64,000 bases of DNA from Cryptomeria japonica (taxonomy: Eukaryota > Streptophyta > Pinopsida > Cupressales > Cupressaceae): contig NC_081414.1 in the NCBI RefSeq assembly GCF_030272615.1, positions 308,989,164 through 309,053,163 on the forward strand. Reading direction: 5' to 3'. The position numbers and the translations under genes are program-made. The notes under the pieces were generated by a model that was given only the letters and a program-made list of their open reading frames with translations, made no database searches and had not been told where the DNA came from. Shown here in pieces: positions 22,158-32,184 of the stretch (its first letter is position 1; each line of letters begins with the position of its first letter).

Positions 22158-22672
22158 TTGTTAATGAGTTGGAATCCCATTAATGAGTTGGAATCCCAAA
22201 AAGAAGGCTTGTGGAAGATGTACTTTGATGGAGCTTGCTCTAAGGAAGGGTCTAGAGCAGGAGTGTTATTTGTTTCCCCATCAGGTATTACCTTCAAGTA
22301 TTCTTTTCTGTTAGCATTCCAATTTACAAACAACACAACTAAGTATGAAGCTTTGTTATTAGGCTTAGAAATTGCTAAAAGACATGGGATCAAGCTATTA
22401 AGGGTTTATGGAGACTCTGAACTTATAGTGTCTTAGATAAGGTCAAGATATGCATCTAAAAATGACAAGTTAAAAAGGTACAAGCATGTTGTTTGGGATG
22501 TCATTGAACACTTCGATGCATTTTCCATTGATTGGATTGAAAGGTCTAAGAACATTATGGAAGATTTTTTAGCTAAATTTGCATTAAAGAATGATGATGT
22601 AACATTGACTAGAGTTTCAATAATTGAGACAAAAGCCAGACCAACCATCCTAGATAATGTGTATAATTAGTA
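22158..22672 (+). pseudogene. Extra RNase H-like domain between protease and reverse transcriptase
   Basis: The frame reads GLWKMYFDGACSKEGSRAGV, FTNNTTKYEALLLGLEIAKR, VYGDSELIVS, then after a stop at 22434 DWIERSKNIMEDFLAKFA. These are the four RNase H blocks with catalytic Asp, Glu, Asp and the last Asp visible. A second, standard Gypsy RNase H lies after the reverse transcriptase (23900-24420), so the element has two. A second (archaeal-type) RNase H is a known mark of the Tat lineage of plant Gypsy elements. Two stops (22434, 22668) bound the pieces. Confidence 0.7.
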
Positions 22673-22753
22673 AGTTTTTGAGGATGATGAAGACATCCTT
22701 ATATTTGTACAATGCATAGATGACTATGAAGGTCAAAAGATTGATTGTAATGC

Positions 22754-24432
22754 ATGGTGGAAGTAGTAGATGGACATGAAACAATTTTTGGGAGTGACAT
22801 AGAGCAGCTAGAAACAAATGAAATACCCAAGGGACTAGTTGAACTAGAGGGTATGTTCAGTTACAGTGATGGTCACTTACATCAGTCATCATCTACAAAG
22901 TTGGAGGAGTTGGATGAGGTGAACTTAGGGATAAAAGCATCCCCTAAGTTGGTGTATATTGGGAAGAACTTGTCTCCCCATATTAGGACCAACCTCATTA
23001 ACTTATTAAAAGGGTATAAACATGTTTTTGCTTGGTCCTATGAGGACCTAAAGGCATATAGACAAGACTTATTTCAACATGAAATTCCTCTGCATGCTGA
23101 TGCTAAGCCTTTTCGACATAAAAAAATACCTATTAATCCCCTTTTGGAGACCAAAATGCAGCAAGAATTAACCAAGTTAAGGGAAGGGGGGATTATAAAA
23201 CCTATAAGACATTCTTCATGGGTATCCAATTTGGTCCCTGTTAGAAAGAAGAATGGGGACATAAGGATTTGTGTAGATTTTAGAAATTTGAATGTTGCCT
23301 CTTTAAAAGACAATTATTCTTCCTCGAATATGGAAGCCATGTTACAAAGGGTAACTGGTTGTGATTTATTGTCAATGATGGATGGGTTCTCAGGTTATAA
23401 TCACATACAAGTGAAAGAGTCTGAGAAATTTAAGACTACTTTTACTACCCCTTGGGGGACTTATGTGTATGTGAGAATGCCATTTGGTCTAAAGAATGCA
23501 AGAGCTACTTTTCAGAGAGAAATGGATGTAGCTTTTGAGGATTTTATTAGCATCATAATGGTGGTTTACTAGGATGATTTGACATGCTTCTCAAAGAAGG
23601 CAGATGATCACTGTGGTCATTTGGAAAAGGTTTTTTGCAAGGCTCTAGAGTTTGGTGTATCCTTGAACCCAAAAAAATGTCATTTTGCAGTGACTGAAGG
23701 AAAATTATTAGGGCATATTGTCTCCAAGGAAGTGGTTAGAATAGACCCTGAAAAGATTGAAGCTATAAATAATGTACCTCAGCCAAAGAATGTTAAAGTA
23801 TTCAGTCTTTCTTGGGAAAGGTGAATTTTGTTAGGAGATTTATAGCTAGCTTTGCTGAAATCATTAAACCTATCGTTAAATTACTTTAAAAAGATGCAAA
23901 GTTTTCTTGGGATGAAGAAGCTACACAGGCTTTTGACAAAATTAAGAAGGCTATTCAGGAAGCACCAGTGCTAAAATCCCTTGATTACAATAAACCTTTC
24001 TCATTATTTTCTTTTACTTCTTATCACACAGCAGCAACAGTTCTGCTTCAAAAGGATGATGAAGGATATGAACATCCAATTGCTTTCTATAGAAAATCTT
24101 TACAAACTGCTAAGTTAAAGTATGAAATCATGGAGAAGCAAGCATATGCTCTAGTCAAAGCTATAAAAGCATTTAGCCCTTATCTATTAAATGCACAATT
24201 TGTAGCCTATGTACCACATGCAGCTGTGAAAGACATTCTCTCCCAGTCTAAAGTAACTGGAAAGAGATATAGATGGATAAGTAGAATACAAGAGTTTGAC
24301 TTAGTGATCAAGATCACCAAACTAATAAGAGGATTAGGCCTTGCAAAATTGATGGTTGAATCAAATCTGGTTACTGTTGATGTTAATAATGTTGAAACTG
24401 AAGAAGTCTTGGTCACTAGTATCGAGAGGTAG
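22754..24432 (+). pseudogene. Tat reverse transcriptase and RNase H, active site broken
   Basis: Fingers and palm run in one frame from 22754: KPFRHKKIPINPLLE, GGIIKPIRHSSWVSNLVPVRKKNGDIRICVDFRNLN, LSMMDGFSGYNHIQV, VRMPFGLKNARATFQ. The frame ends exactly in the catalytic motif: Y, then TAG (23570-23572), then DD. The next frame continues with the thumb (LNPKKCHFAV, LGHIVS) to 23824. After a frameshift comes the RT-linked RNase H (FSWDEEATQAF near 23910, IAFYRKSL, YEIMEKQAYALVKAIKAF). The frame 23968-24432 stops just before integrase. The enzyme copies element RNA into DNA; the stop in the active site kills this copy. Confidence 0.85.
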
Positions 24433-24438
24433 CCATGG

Positions 24439-25692
24439 TATTTAGATGTGATATACTTCTTGAAGAATGCCTCATGTCCAAAAGGTATGACACACAACCA
24501 GATGAGAACATTAAAGCTAAAATCACAGAAGTATGTTCTTATTCAGGGAGACCTATATTGGAGGAACAGTGATGGGATGCTACTGGTTTGCCTAGATGAA
24601 TTCCAAGCTGAGAAGGTTCGGAAAGAGATGCACAATGGGGTGTGTGGAGGCCACTATTCAGCTAAGACTACTGCTGGTAGGATAATCAGAGTAGGGTATT
24701 ATTGGCCAACTTTGTTCAAGGATGCTCATAAATATGTTCAAAAATGTGATCCTTGTCAAAGGTTTTCCTCTAAACTAAAGTATGTTGGTTCTTTGCCCTT
24801 GAATTTTGTTACAGTTGAATCCCCTTTTGTTCAATGGGGCATTGATTTTATTGGAGAGATAATAGAAAAATCAAGCAGGGGTTATAGATGGATCCTGGTG
24901 GATACAAATTATTTCACCAAGTGGATTGAAGCCATACCTACCAAACAGGCCACTACTAAGGTAGTCATTAATTTTTTGATGGACAATATAGTGACAAAGT
25001 TTGGTGTGCTAGCTAAAATAGTCATGGACAATGCTTTGTGCTTTAGGTCTAAGGAGTTTGTAGAGTTTTGTGCTAATTATGGGATTATTATGTCATACTC
25101 TTCACCATACCACCCACAGGGAAATGGCTAGGCAGAATCAAGTAATAAAATTCTCCTCAACATCATCAAGAAGATTCTAGAGAAAAATAAAAAGGTCCTG
25201 GGATCAAAAGCTCAAGTTAGCTTTATGGGCTGACAGGGTGACTATAAAAAAGGCCATTGGTACATCCCCTTTTGAGCTAGTTTATGGAGTGAAAGCCAGA
25301 TTACCTATGAATAATTTGCTTCTAGTTTACAAATGTTTGCAGATTGAAGAATTAGAAATGTCTAAGCCCATGGAAGAAAGAATGATTCAGTTAGTAGAGC
25401 TAGAGGAAATGAGGACTGCAGCCCATAAAAGGAATATGAAACTTCAATTACAGTCAAAATATATTTTTGATAGAAGGACTAGTACAAGAAAGTTCCAGAT
25501 TGGTGACATGGTGTTGTAGTGGAATGCAAAAAACCAAGACAATGACAAGCATAAGAAATTTGAATCACTATGGATAGACCCTTTAATTGTTTGTGATATC
25601 AGTGGAAAGGATTCATACTTCTTGAAAAGAATGAACGATAGAGTAAAGGAATTTCCAATGCATGGACAACTCCTGAAATATTACTTCTCTTG
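24439..25692 (+). pseudogene. Tat integrase, broken
   Basis: The zinc-binding HHCC region is visible (MHNGVCGGHYSAKTT, then CDPCQRF), followed by the core with Asp in WGIDFIGE, Asp in KIVMDNALCF and Glu in AESSNK. A TAG stop (25129-25131) stands just before the catalytic glutamate, where glutamine is expected. A frameshift near 25200 leads to the last readable part (25238-25519; SPFELVYGVKARLP, FQIGDMVL) and a short tail to about 25692. No chromodomain is visible, as is usual in Tat elements. It would insert the DNA copy. Confidence 0.85.
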
Positions 25693-26060
25693 ATCTATTT
25701 CAGTCCACGCACAGTAGTTATAGGCTATATATATTTTAGGTTTTATTTCATTAGGGTTTTGGTGGTCTGCGTTCCAAAGTTTTTGCTAAATTCTTGTGTT
25801 GGTCTTGCATCCAATCATCCCCAATCAAAGCCGCTATTATCACTATTTTAAATGTGTTGGAAGTCTTACCTTTTATTTTTGAAAATCTATCAAATTTCAT
25901 AAATTTGACCTTTTTCTGCAAGTTTGTGGTTGAGGGTTTAGGGTTTTTACTTTTTCAAAAAACCTTTTAAAAAATATGCCTTTGAGTTGTAGTGTCTCTA
26001 GGTCTATTATTTGCTTGTTACCTTTTTCCAATTAAGTGGAAGGGTTTGTGCATTGTCAAG
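25693..26060 (+). other. Tat 3' untranslated part
   Basis: No open frame. A purine run (caagagggggg, 26057-26067) could be the polypurine tract, but the bases after it do not start with TG, so the 3' LTR border is uncertain. Confidence 0.45.
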
Positions 26061-29000
26061 AGGGGGGCCCCTTTTAAGTCTAGGTCTGGGTGGGTTCCGA
26101 TAAATTTTAATTTTTCCTAAGTCTTATGTCTTTTCCTATGTATCTATCGGGTTTCTTAAACATCAAGCGGGATCCTGTTGATCTCGCGGTCGTGGCTACA
26201 CGGTAACATAAAAGTGCTTGATGGTTATTTGCCACGACATGGCAACAAAACACTAGTGGTGGACTATGGGCAGTAATTAATGCAAGCAGTTAAGGTAGAT
26301 GGTTATGAAGAGCTTCATTCTGGTGGTGAGTCCAAGCAATGCTGAGGTGGCAGGATAGGGACCCTGAAGCCAATCAGGGGGTGCCACATGGTGAAGCATA
26401 GGGTATAAGACCAAGGTATGGTGGTGGGTCCAGTGGTGATGAGATGGCAATCAGGTGGCAAGTCATCAAACTCATAAAATGACTTATCGAACAAACCTTG
26501 GCTGCAAAGGATCTATACAAGGATTCACTTAAAGCATCAATTCCATCGACATAAAGTACATTGAAGAAATCAGAATAGGTCCCACCAATAAAATAAAAGG
26601 TATCAATGAAACTATGGTATCGATGAGACATGTGAATAGCTCACTAAGGGAGGAAGTTTGGCCAAAAGAATAATATCGAACAAACCAACAAAACCAAAGA
26701 CATGTGGTGGGTCCTATGGTAGGTCAGGTGGCACCGAGGTGGATCTCATGAGCAAACCAGTGGTTGACACATGGTGACATGCAGAAGAAGGGATCAGATT
26801 AGCCAAGGTAAAGGCCAGGTAGATAAAGGAAGATTGGATGATGATGCGAAAGATGCAACGGTGGTCTCTACACTGTGATGGAAAGAACCTCGATGGCTAA
26901 TCTATGTGACTTGGTGACCAAGTACATGCAAAAAAGGTGAGTAGTTTAGGTGTTAAGGATCAAGCAGGTTTGAGCCAATCTAACAGTTGTTGCTATACTG
27001 CAAGATGAAGGTGCTCATTGGTTATCCCCCATGACATAGTGACTGGCAAGGTGGTAGTTGAGGTGGCCCTCCACATGGGTTCAAAACAAATCAGGATGTG
27101 CCACGTGGAAGAGCATAGAAGAAGAATGAGGGCGGGCCCAATTCTAGTGGCAGGTTCAAGTGGTGAGTAGGTGGATCCAAAGGTGAATCACAGGGTGACA
27201 TGTGGTCGGCCCGCTAGAAGAGAGAGTAGCCCAGGTGAATTAACGGGTGGGAAAGTCAAGGAAGATCTGATGGTCAGACGGACAATCTGATGGTTGTCAT
27301 TATACCATGATGGAAAGTAGCTCGATGGCTAATTAGCATGACTTGGCGACCAAGTGGTGGGACCTGGTGGGAGAGCAATTAAGAGGAGAAATAAAGAACA
27401 AGTAGGTCTGATACAGATCAATGGTTGTCACTATACCCCAACAGAGAGGTGCACGATGGTTATTCCTTGCGACATGGTGACAAACTATTAGCGGTGAGCC
27501 CAAACAGTGGTTAAAGCCAGTAGTTAAGGTGAGCAGTTATGGCAGACAACTAGTGGTAGCGGTTATGTTTTCAAAGGTTTTAAAGATCAAGCGATTGATA
27601 AGTGATCTGCCGATTTTTGTTGTGCTGCTATGCGAAGTTGCCTGACCTTTAGTCTTTGTAGATTAATGACCAAGTGGTGGGGCCTATTTTAAGTGAGTTA
27701 CTCAGGAAAGTTAAAGGGTGTTCTAGTTTTCCATGATCATATGGTTGTCGCTATACTGCAATGGAAGTACGTCCAAACTTTAAACACCGTGACATAGCGA
27801 CTAAAGGAAAGGTGCTCAGTAAGAAGGCCTTCCTGGTCCGTTGGCTCCAAAATTTAAATATACAAAAGAATTAATGGCAAAGGTGTGCAAGTTCCATCCG
27901 ATATTGTTTCAAGGTGAAAATTTGGTTAGAGGTATTCAACGAGATTTGTAGAGAACATAATGGTGTGTGGCTGTATGTTTTCTTAGGAAGAACCCATAAA
28001 TGCTCTGGCACGAGACAAGACATTGGAATTATGAAGATGTCAGTTGTTGTAACCAATTTTGGGTAATAGGAGCCTACCCTTTTGGCCACTTTCCAACTGA
28101 ATGACCAGTGAATTAATGAAGCACGCATCCCAGAAATAAAGTTATGATTCTCCCTCAACTTCAATGGTGCAACAATGTAACTTTTGGAGTAAATGACGGT
28201 TAGGGTAAGAGTTTTCTTCTAGGTATTCTGAAGCTTGTTGCATCCTGATTTCTATAAAAGGATACCAAGGCTACCTAGAAAGGGTCACAAATTTTGTAGC
28301 TAAACTCTGCCAAAATCAATACAAGCCATTTTCTTAGCAATTTCTGAGTCAGATATGATGTACTTGTAACCTTTTGACAGAGTAATGAAATATACAGTCT
28401 AGAGAATTTAAACAAAAATTCGTATTGTCTCTATGTCATTGTACTGGTGTTCATTCTATTTAAATAATCAAGGATTGTTTATTTGAATGATTTGCTAGGC
28501 ATCTAATGAAGTTTTTTTTAGTCTTCTTCTCAAGGAGGAAAATATAAATATACTTTGAACAAAGTCATTGATATCAGTATTTTTAGTGTGGATTTGATGA
28601 TGAAGTCTAGTTCATATTAGGACTCTGTATATGTCAGGCATATTCAGAGTTGATAGATCAGGAACTTGTGATTTATGTACAAGTTTCTTTTGTCAGGTTG
28701 TAGTCTGTTGTAGATGACTCTATTCCCTAGATAAGGCACTGGTTTACCTGTTGGTTTTTTGGGTGCACTCTGTGGTCCTTTTCAAAAGATCAAATCAACT
28801 TTCCATTTATGTTTTAGTTGAACCAGTCAAAAAGGAAAGTTTACAAGAATTTACACTGGTTTTCTGTAAACCTTTTGCTATTTTCGTAAGAAAATAGTCT
28901 TAAAAGGGTTCACCTGCCCAACCTTTTAAAGGCTTAAAGTGTAGGAGGTTTCCTCATTTGGAACCTCATATTGTTGTCTTTATTTCAAACTTTTTGTTGT

Positions 29001-29079
29001 TCTCTTCCATTGTAGTACAAAGGGAGCATCTTTCACTTTTAAACAGAAGAAACATAAGTTTTCAAAATGGAGAACAACA
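26061..29079 (+). repeat. Tat 3' LTR, about 3 kb, left border approximate
   Basis: The right two fifths are proved by alignment with both 5' LTR fragments. The end at 29079 (gagaacaaca) matches the 5' LTR end at 18427, and Copia coding sequence resumes at once. The left part has no paired copy in the window. It contains six hairpin-like modules (26191-27800), a TATA box (28251-28261) and the uninterrupted C1 target gttca (28449-28453). It keeps many GTGG/GGTGG words. Confidence 0.75.
26191..27800 (+). repeat. Six diverged hairpin modules in the Tat LTR
   Basis: Modules of about 60 bases lie at 26191-26246, 26861-26920, 26986-27044, 27291-27350, 27422-27481 and 27741-27800 (sister of the last at 1499-1557). 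Each has the pattern gttgtc.ctata......gaag...cgatggcta......gaca.ggcgac. Most begin and end with inverted octamers such as gtcgctat/atagcgac (27746 and 27793) or gtcgtggc/gccacgac (first module). Confidence 0.6.
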
Positions 29080-30513
29080 CAACACATGGACCCTAGTACC
29101 CCGACCAATAAATAAAAATGTGATAGGTACTAAGTGGGTATTCAGGAACAAAGTGAATGAATATGGTGTTATAGTTCTGAACAAAGCTAGGTTGGGTTGC
29201 AAAGGTTGTGCACAAGAGGAAGGAGAAGACTATGGTGAGACTTTTGCACTGGTGGAAAGACTGGAAGGTGTCAGAACTTTACTTGCATTTGCAGCACATA
29301 AGAAATTCAAGGTATACCAGATGGATGTTAAGTCAACATTTTTTAATGGGATACTAGAAGAAGAAGTATACATTGAGCAACTAGATGGTTATTCTCTGAC
29401 TGATAAGAAAGACATGGTATGCATATTGCATAAAGCTTTATATGGATTAAAGTAGGCACCGAGAGAATGGTATGAAAGGCTTCATACACATCTGATGAAG
29501 ATAGGCTTTCTGAGAACCAGTGATGACAGTAACATATATCTCAAATCTGAAGGAGATAAAATACTAGTCAGCAAAGTATTTGTTGATGATATCATATTTG
29601 AAGGTAATGATGACATGAGAAAAAATTTTGCAGATGAGATGAAAATGAGTTTGAAATGTCTTTAGTGGGAGAAATAAAGAATTTCATAGGCTTCCAAATA
29701 CAGTAAATGAAGAACGGTATTTTCATCACACAGTCTAAGTATGTGAAAGAGGTCTTGAAGATATTTGGCATGAGTGACTATAAACCAATTGGGACACCTA
29801 TGGTTACAGGTTGTAATTTGTCTAAGGAAAATGAGTCCAAATCTGTTGATGAGAAGGAATATAGGTTAATGATTGGAAAATTAAACTATGTTGTTCACAG
29901 CAGACCGGACATAGCTCATGCAGTTGGCATAGTTGCTAGATTCTAGAAGAATCCTAAGGAAACACATCTGATAGCAACCAAAAAAAATTTTAAATATCTG
30001 AAAGGTACTGTTGATTATGGGTTATGGTATCCATATGCAGGAAATTTTGACTTGAAGGTGTACACAGATGCAAATTGGGAAGGAAATGTCAATGACTGGA
30101 AAAGCACAACCGGTGGAGCATTTTTTCTTGGAGGAAGACTTGTTTCATGGAGTAGTAAGAAGCAAAGTTGTACTTCACAATCTACTATTGAAGCTGAGTA
30201 TGTTGCAGCTTACATGAGTTGTACACGGGCTATATGGATGAGGCAAATTTTGGAAGGTTTTAAGATGAACATTTCAGAACCTATAAAGATTTTATGTCAT
30301 AATACAAGTGCCATAAATATTTCCAAGAACCCTTTTTTGCATGCACGAACCAAGCATATTGAATTGAAGTATCATTTCTTGAGGGAAAAAGTACAGAGTA
30401 AAGATGTGATCTTGGAGCATGTTTCTACCAAGGAGAAGCTTGCAGATATTTTTACTAAACCTCTACCTAAGACTACTTTTGAGTATCTTAGAAGTCAGTT
30501 AAGTATGATGTAG
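29080..30513 (+). pseudogene. C3 reverse transcriptase and RNase H, 5' truncated
   Basis: The frame is cut by the Tat LTR and starts in NTWTLVPRP (29082). It continues [26 protein letters not shown] and LHKALYGLK to a TAG (29453-29455) where glutamine is expected. Then come WYERLHTHL and the catalytic FVDD (29579-29590). A frameshift lies near 29640. The RNase H frames 29707-29946 and 30052-30513 include RPDIAHAVG, VYTDANWEGN, STIEAEYVAAY and ADIFTKPLP. The last 154 codons are open and reach the natural end. Best match in the window is C2; both are more alike in this part than either is to C1. Confidence 0.85.
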
Positions 30514-30834
30514 ATTACATCAGTCACCGAGCTACTTGTAGAATTTTATAGAAGGATTGGTGTAGAAGTGGATTTATTCCACAGGGGGAGCATCAAGTTG
30601 CAGATTTTTGATGATGCACAATGAAATTTGACATTAAATGTTTTACTTTCAATTTGGCATTGCTGTCAAAGGGGGAGAAGAATTATGTGATTATGGGAAG
30701 GTGAACTAGTGACAAGCTGAATACATGGAGAGTATGGTGAATACTTGGTAATGTAAACCAGGATTCCTATTCAGAATCATGGAGCAATCAATGATATTTA
30801 TATTTGTATTGCCATCAGTGCCAAAGGGGGAGAT
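30514..30834 (+). other. C3 3' untranslated part with bracketed polypurine tract
   Basis: Three GGGGGAG tracts lie at about 30582, 30669 and 30823; the last precedes the LTR. TTGCCATCAGTGCCAA (30809-30824) is an inverted partner of TTGTCATTGATGTCAA (30876-30891) at 13 of 16 positions. Confidence 0.65.
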
Positions 30835-32184
30835 TGTTGGCATTTACATGAAGATTGCATTAATGATATGTTATGTTGTCATTGATGTCAATTAACCGGC
30901 AATGATATTGTTGATATTGTTGTGATATTGTTACTATAACCAGTAGGAAGAATTTGTGGAGTGAACCGGTAATTGATGTAAACCTTATCTATTGATGTAA
31001 CTTGTAAACCCTACCTGTTGATTTTGATAAACCCTAACCAATTAAGTTTTGTGAATTGGTTATATTGGTTTATGATCTAATGATGAGTGGTAATGATTAT
31101 GACACATATGATTATTATATGTAAACAATTTCAAGAGATTTTGGCAAGTTGTTGTAATGGTTTTTGTCTAGAGAATGAGCAAATGTATTGCATCTAATGC
31201 AAAGCGCATGATGAGTTACTAAGTTCGATGAAGTAGTGATCAAGGTTTTCTTGATTGATGTGCACAGATTGCTATGCAATCCAACGGTCATACTTGAACC
31301 GATTTGTTTGTAATCTCTATGAGAATTAGGTTTTTGTTGTGTTACCAACCTAATTGATTTGTTTATAAGGTCGACAAATTTTTTTAGTTTAATGAGTTGG
31401 CAAAGAAATAGACAAGATCAGTTGAGTGTGTAGTTGCCAAACCAAATGTATCTGTAGTTTGAGTAAAGGAAGATAGGAGCATGGAATGAATCTGATCAAG
31501 CAAGTGTAGTGCTATTCAAACAGATTAGAAAACTCCTATTGTTTTCTAACAATTATAGAATAATTGAAATCCCCTAACCGGGTAAGCTCTAACAAGCTTG
31601 GTGTTATTCAAATCCTCTAACAAGGTGATCCATTAGCTTGGATTTTCAAATCCTCTATCGAGGTTACTCCTTACAGGGTATTGCTTCTAACAAGGCATTG
31701 TAGTCAATCCCTTAACCGGGCGATTCCTAACAAGATTAGTTCTGAATAGGACATTTTGTAAGGCTTTAACAAGTTAGGCTCCTAAAAGGGTGAACTTTAG
31801 AAGAGTTTAGATAGTTATCTCGTGAGTCTCATCTCACCATAGTTTTTACCTATTTGGGTTTCCACGTCAAAAATATTTGTGTCAAGTGGTGAATGTTTTT
31901 GTGATTATGTTTTCATGTTTGATTTACGTAACTACTTAACTACTTTGATAATTCATGATAACTGAAAGTATTGAGAAATGAAGAAGTTGTTTACCTAGTT
32001 AATTTGTTGTAACAGTCAACCGGTTTATCTTATGAGTTTTTATGTTGACAGAGTTATTACATTGTTAGTTCTAAGTTTAGTTTGAGAGATTGATTTTTGA
32101 GATTGGTGAAGTTTGTATCAGTTTTTCCATCTACTGATTCACCCCCCTGTCTCATTAGTTGACTAGATACTTATTCTTTCATCA
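30835..32184 (+). repeat. C3 3' LTR
   Basis: It starts TGTTGGCATTTACATG after aaagggggagat and ends TTTCATCA. It holds a TATA-like tttataagg (about 31360), the CTAACAAGGT array (31560-31800), the block acctatttgggtttccacg (31847) and gattcacccccctgtctca before the end. Confidence 0.85.

Larger units (their letters stand above)
1465..29079 (+). mobile_element. Tat/Ogre-type Ty3/Gypsy retrotransposon, interrupted by nested insertions
   Basis: The element comprises the 5' LTR pieces (1465-2211 and 17838-18427), a primer site (18432-18447), gag, protease, an extra RNase H-like domain, reverse transcriptase, RNase H, integrase (to about 25690), a 3' untranslated part and a roughly 3-kb 3' LTR ending at 29079. 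The domain order with RT before integrase is Ty3/Gypsy; the primer site and the extra RNase H-like domain point to the Tat lineage. It lies inside an older Copia element (C3), whose reverse transcriptase resumes at 29080. C1 with D (2212-17837) and the left Copia LTR lie inside its 5' LTR. All coding parts carry stops or frameshifts, so this copy is dead. Confidence 0.85.
29080..32184 (+). mobile_element. Copia C3, right part
   Basis: Reverse transcriptase through 3' LTR of an older Copia element that the Tat element split inside the reverse transcriptase. The left part must lie left of the window. It ends at 32184 (TTTCATCA), followed by minus-strand LINE sequence, so C3 itself sits in the LINE. 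Confidence 0.8.

Noticed and set aside
1628-28164. Antisense 97-codon frames at 1628-1921 and 27871-28164 with similar proteins
   Set aside because: They lie in the two LTRs of the same Tat element, so similarity follows from copying; no sign of selection or a known domain.
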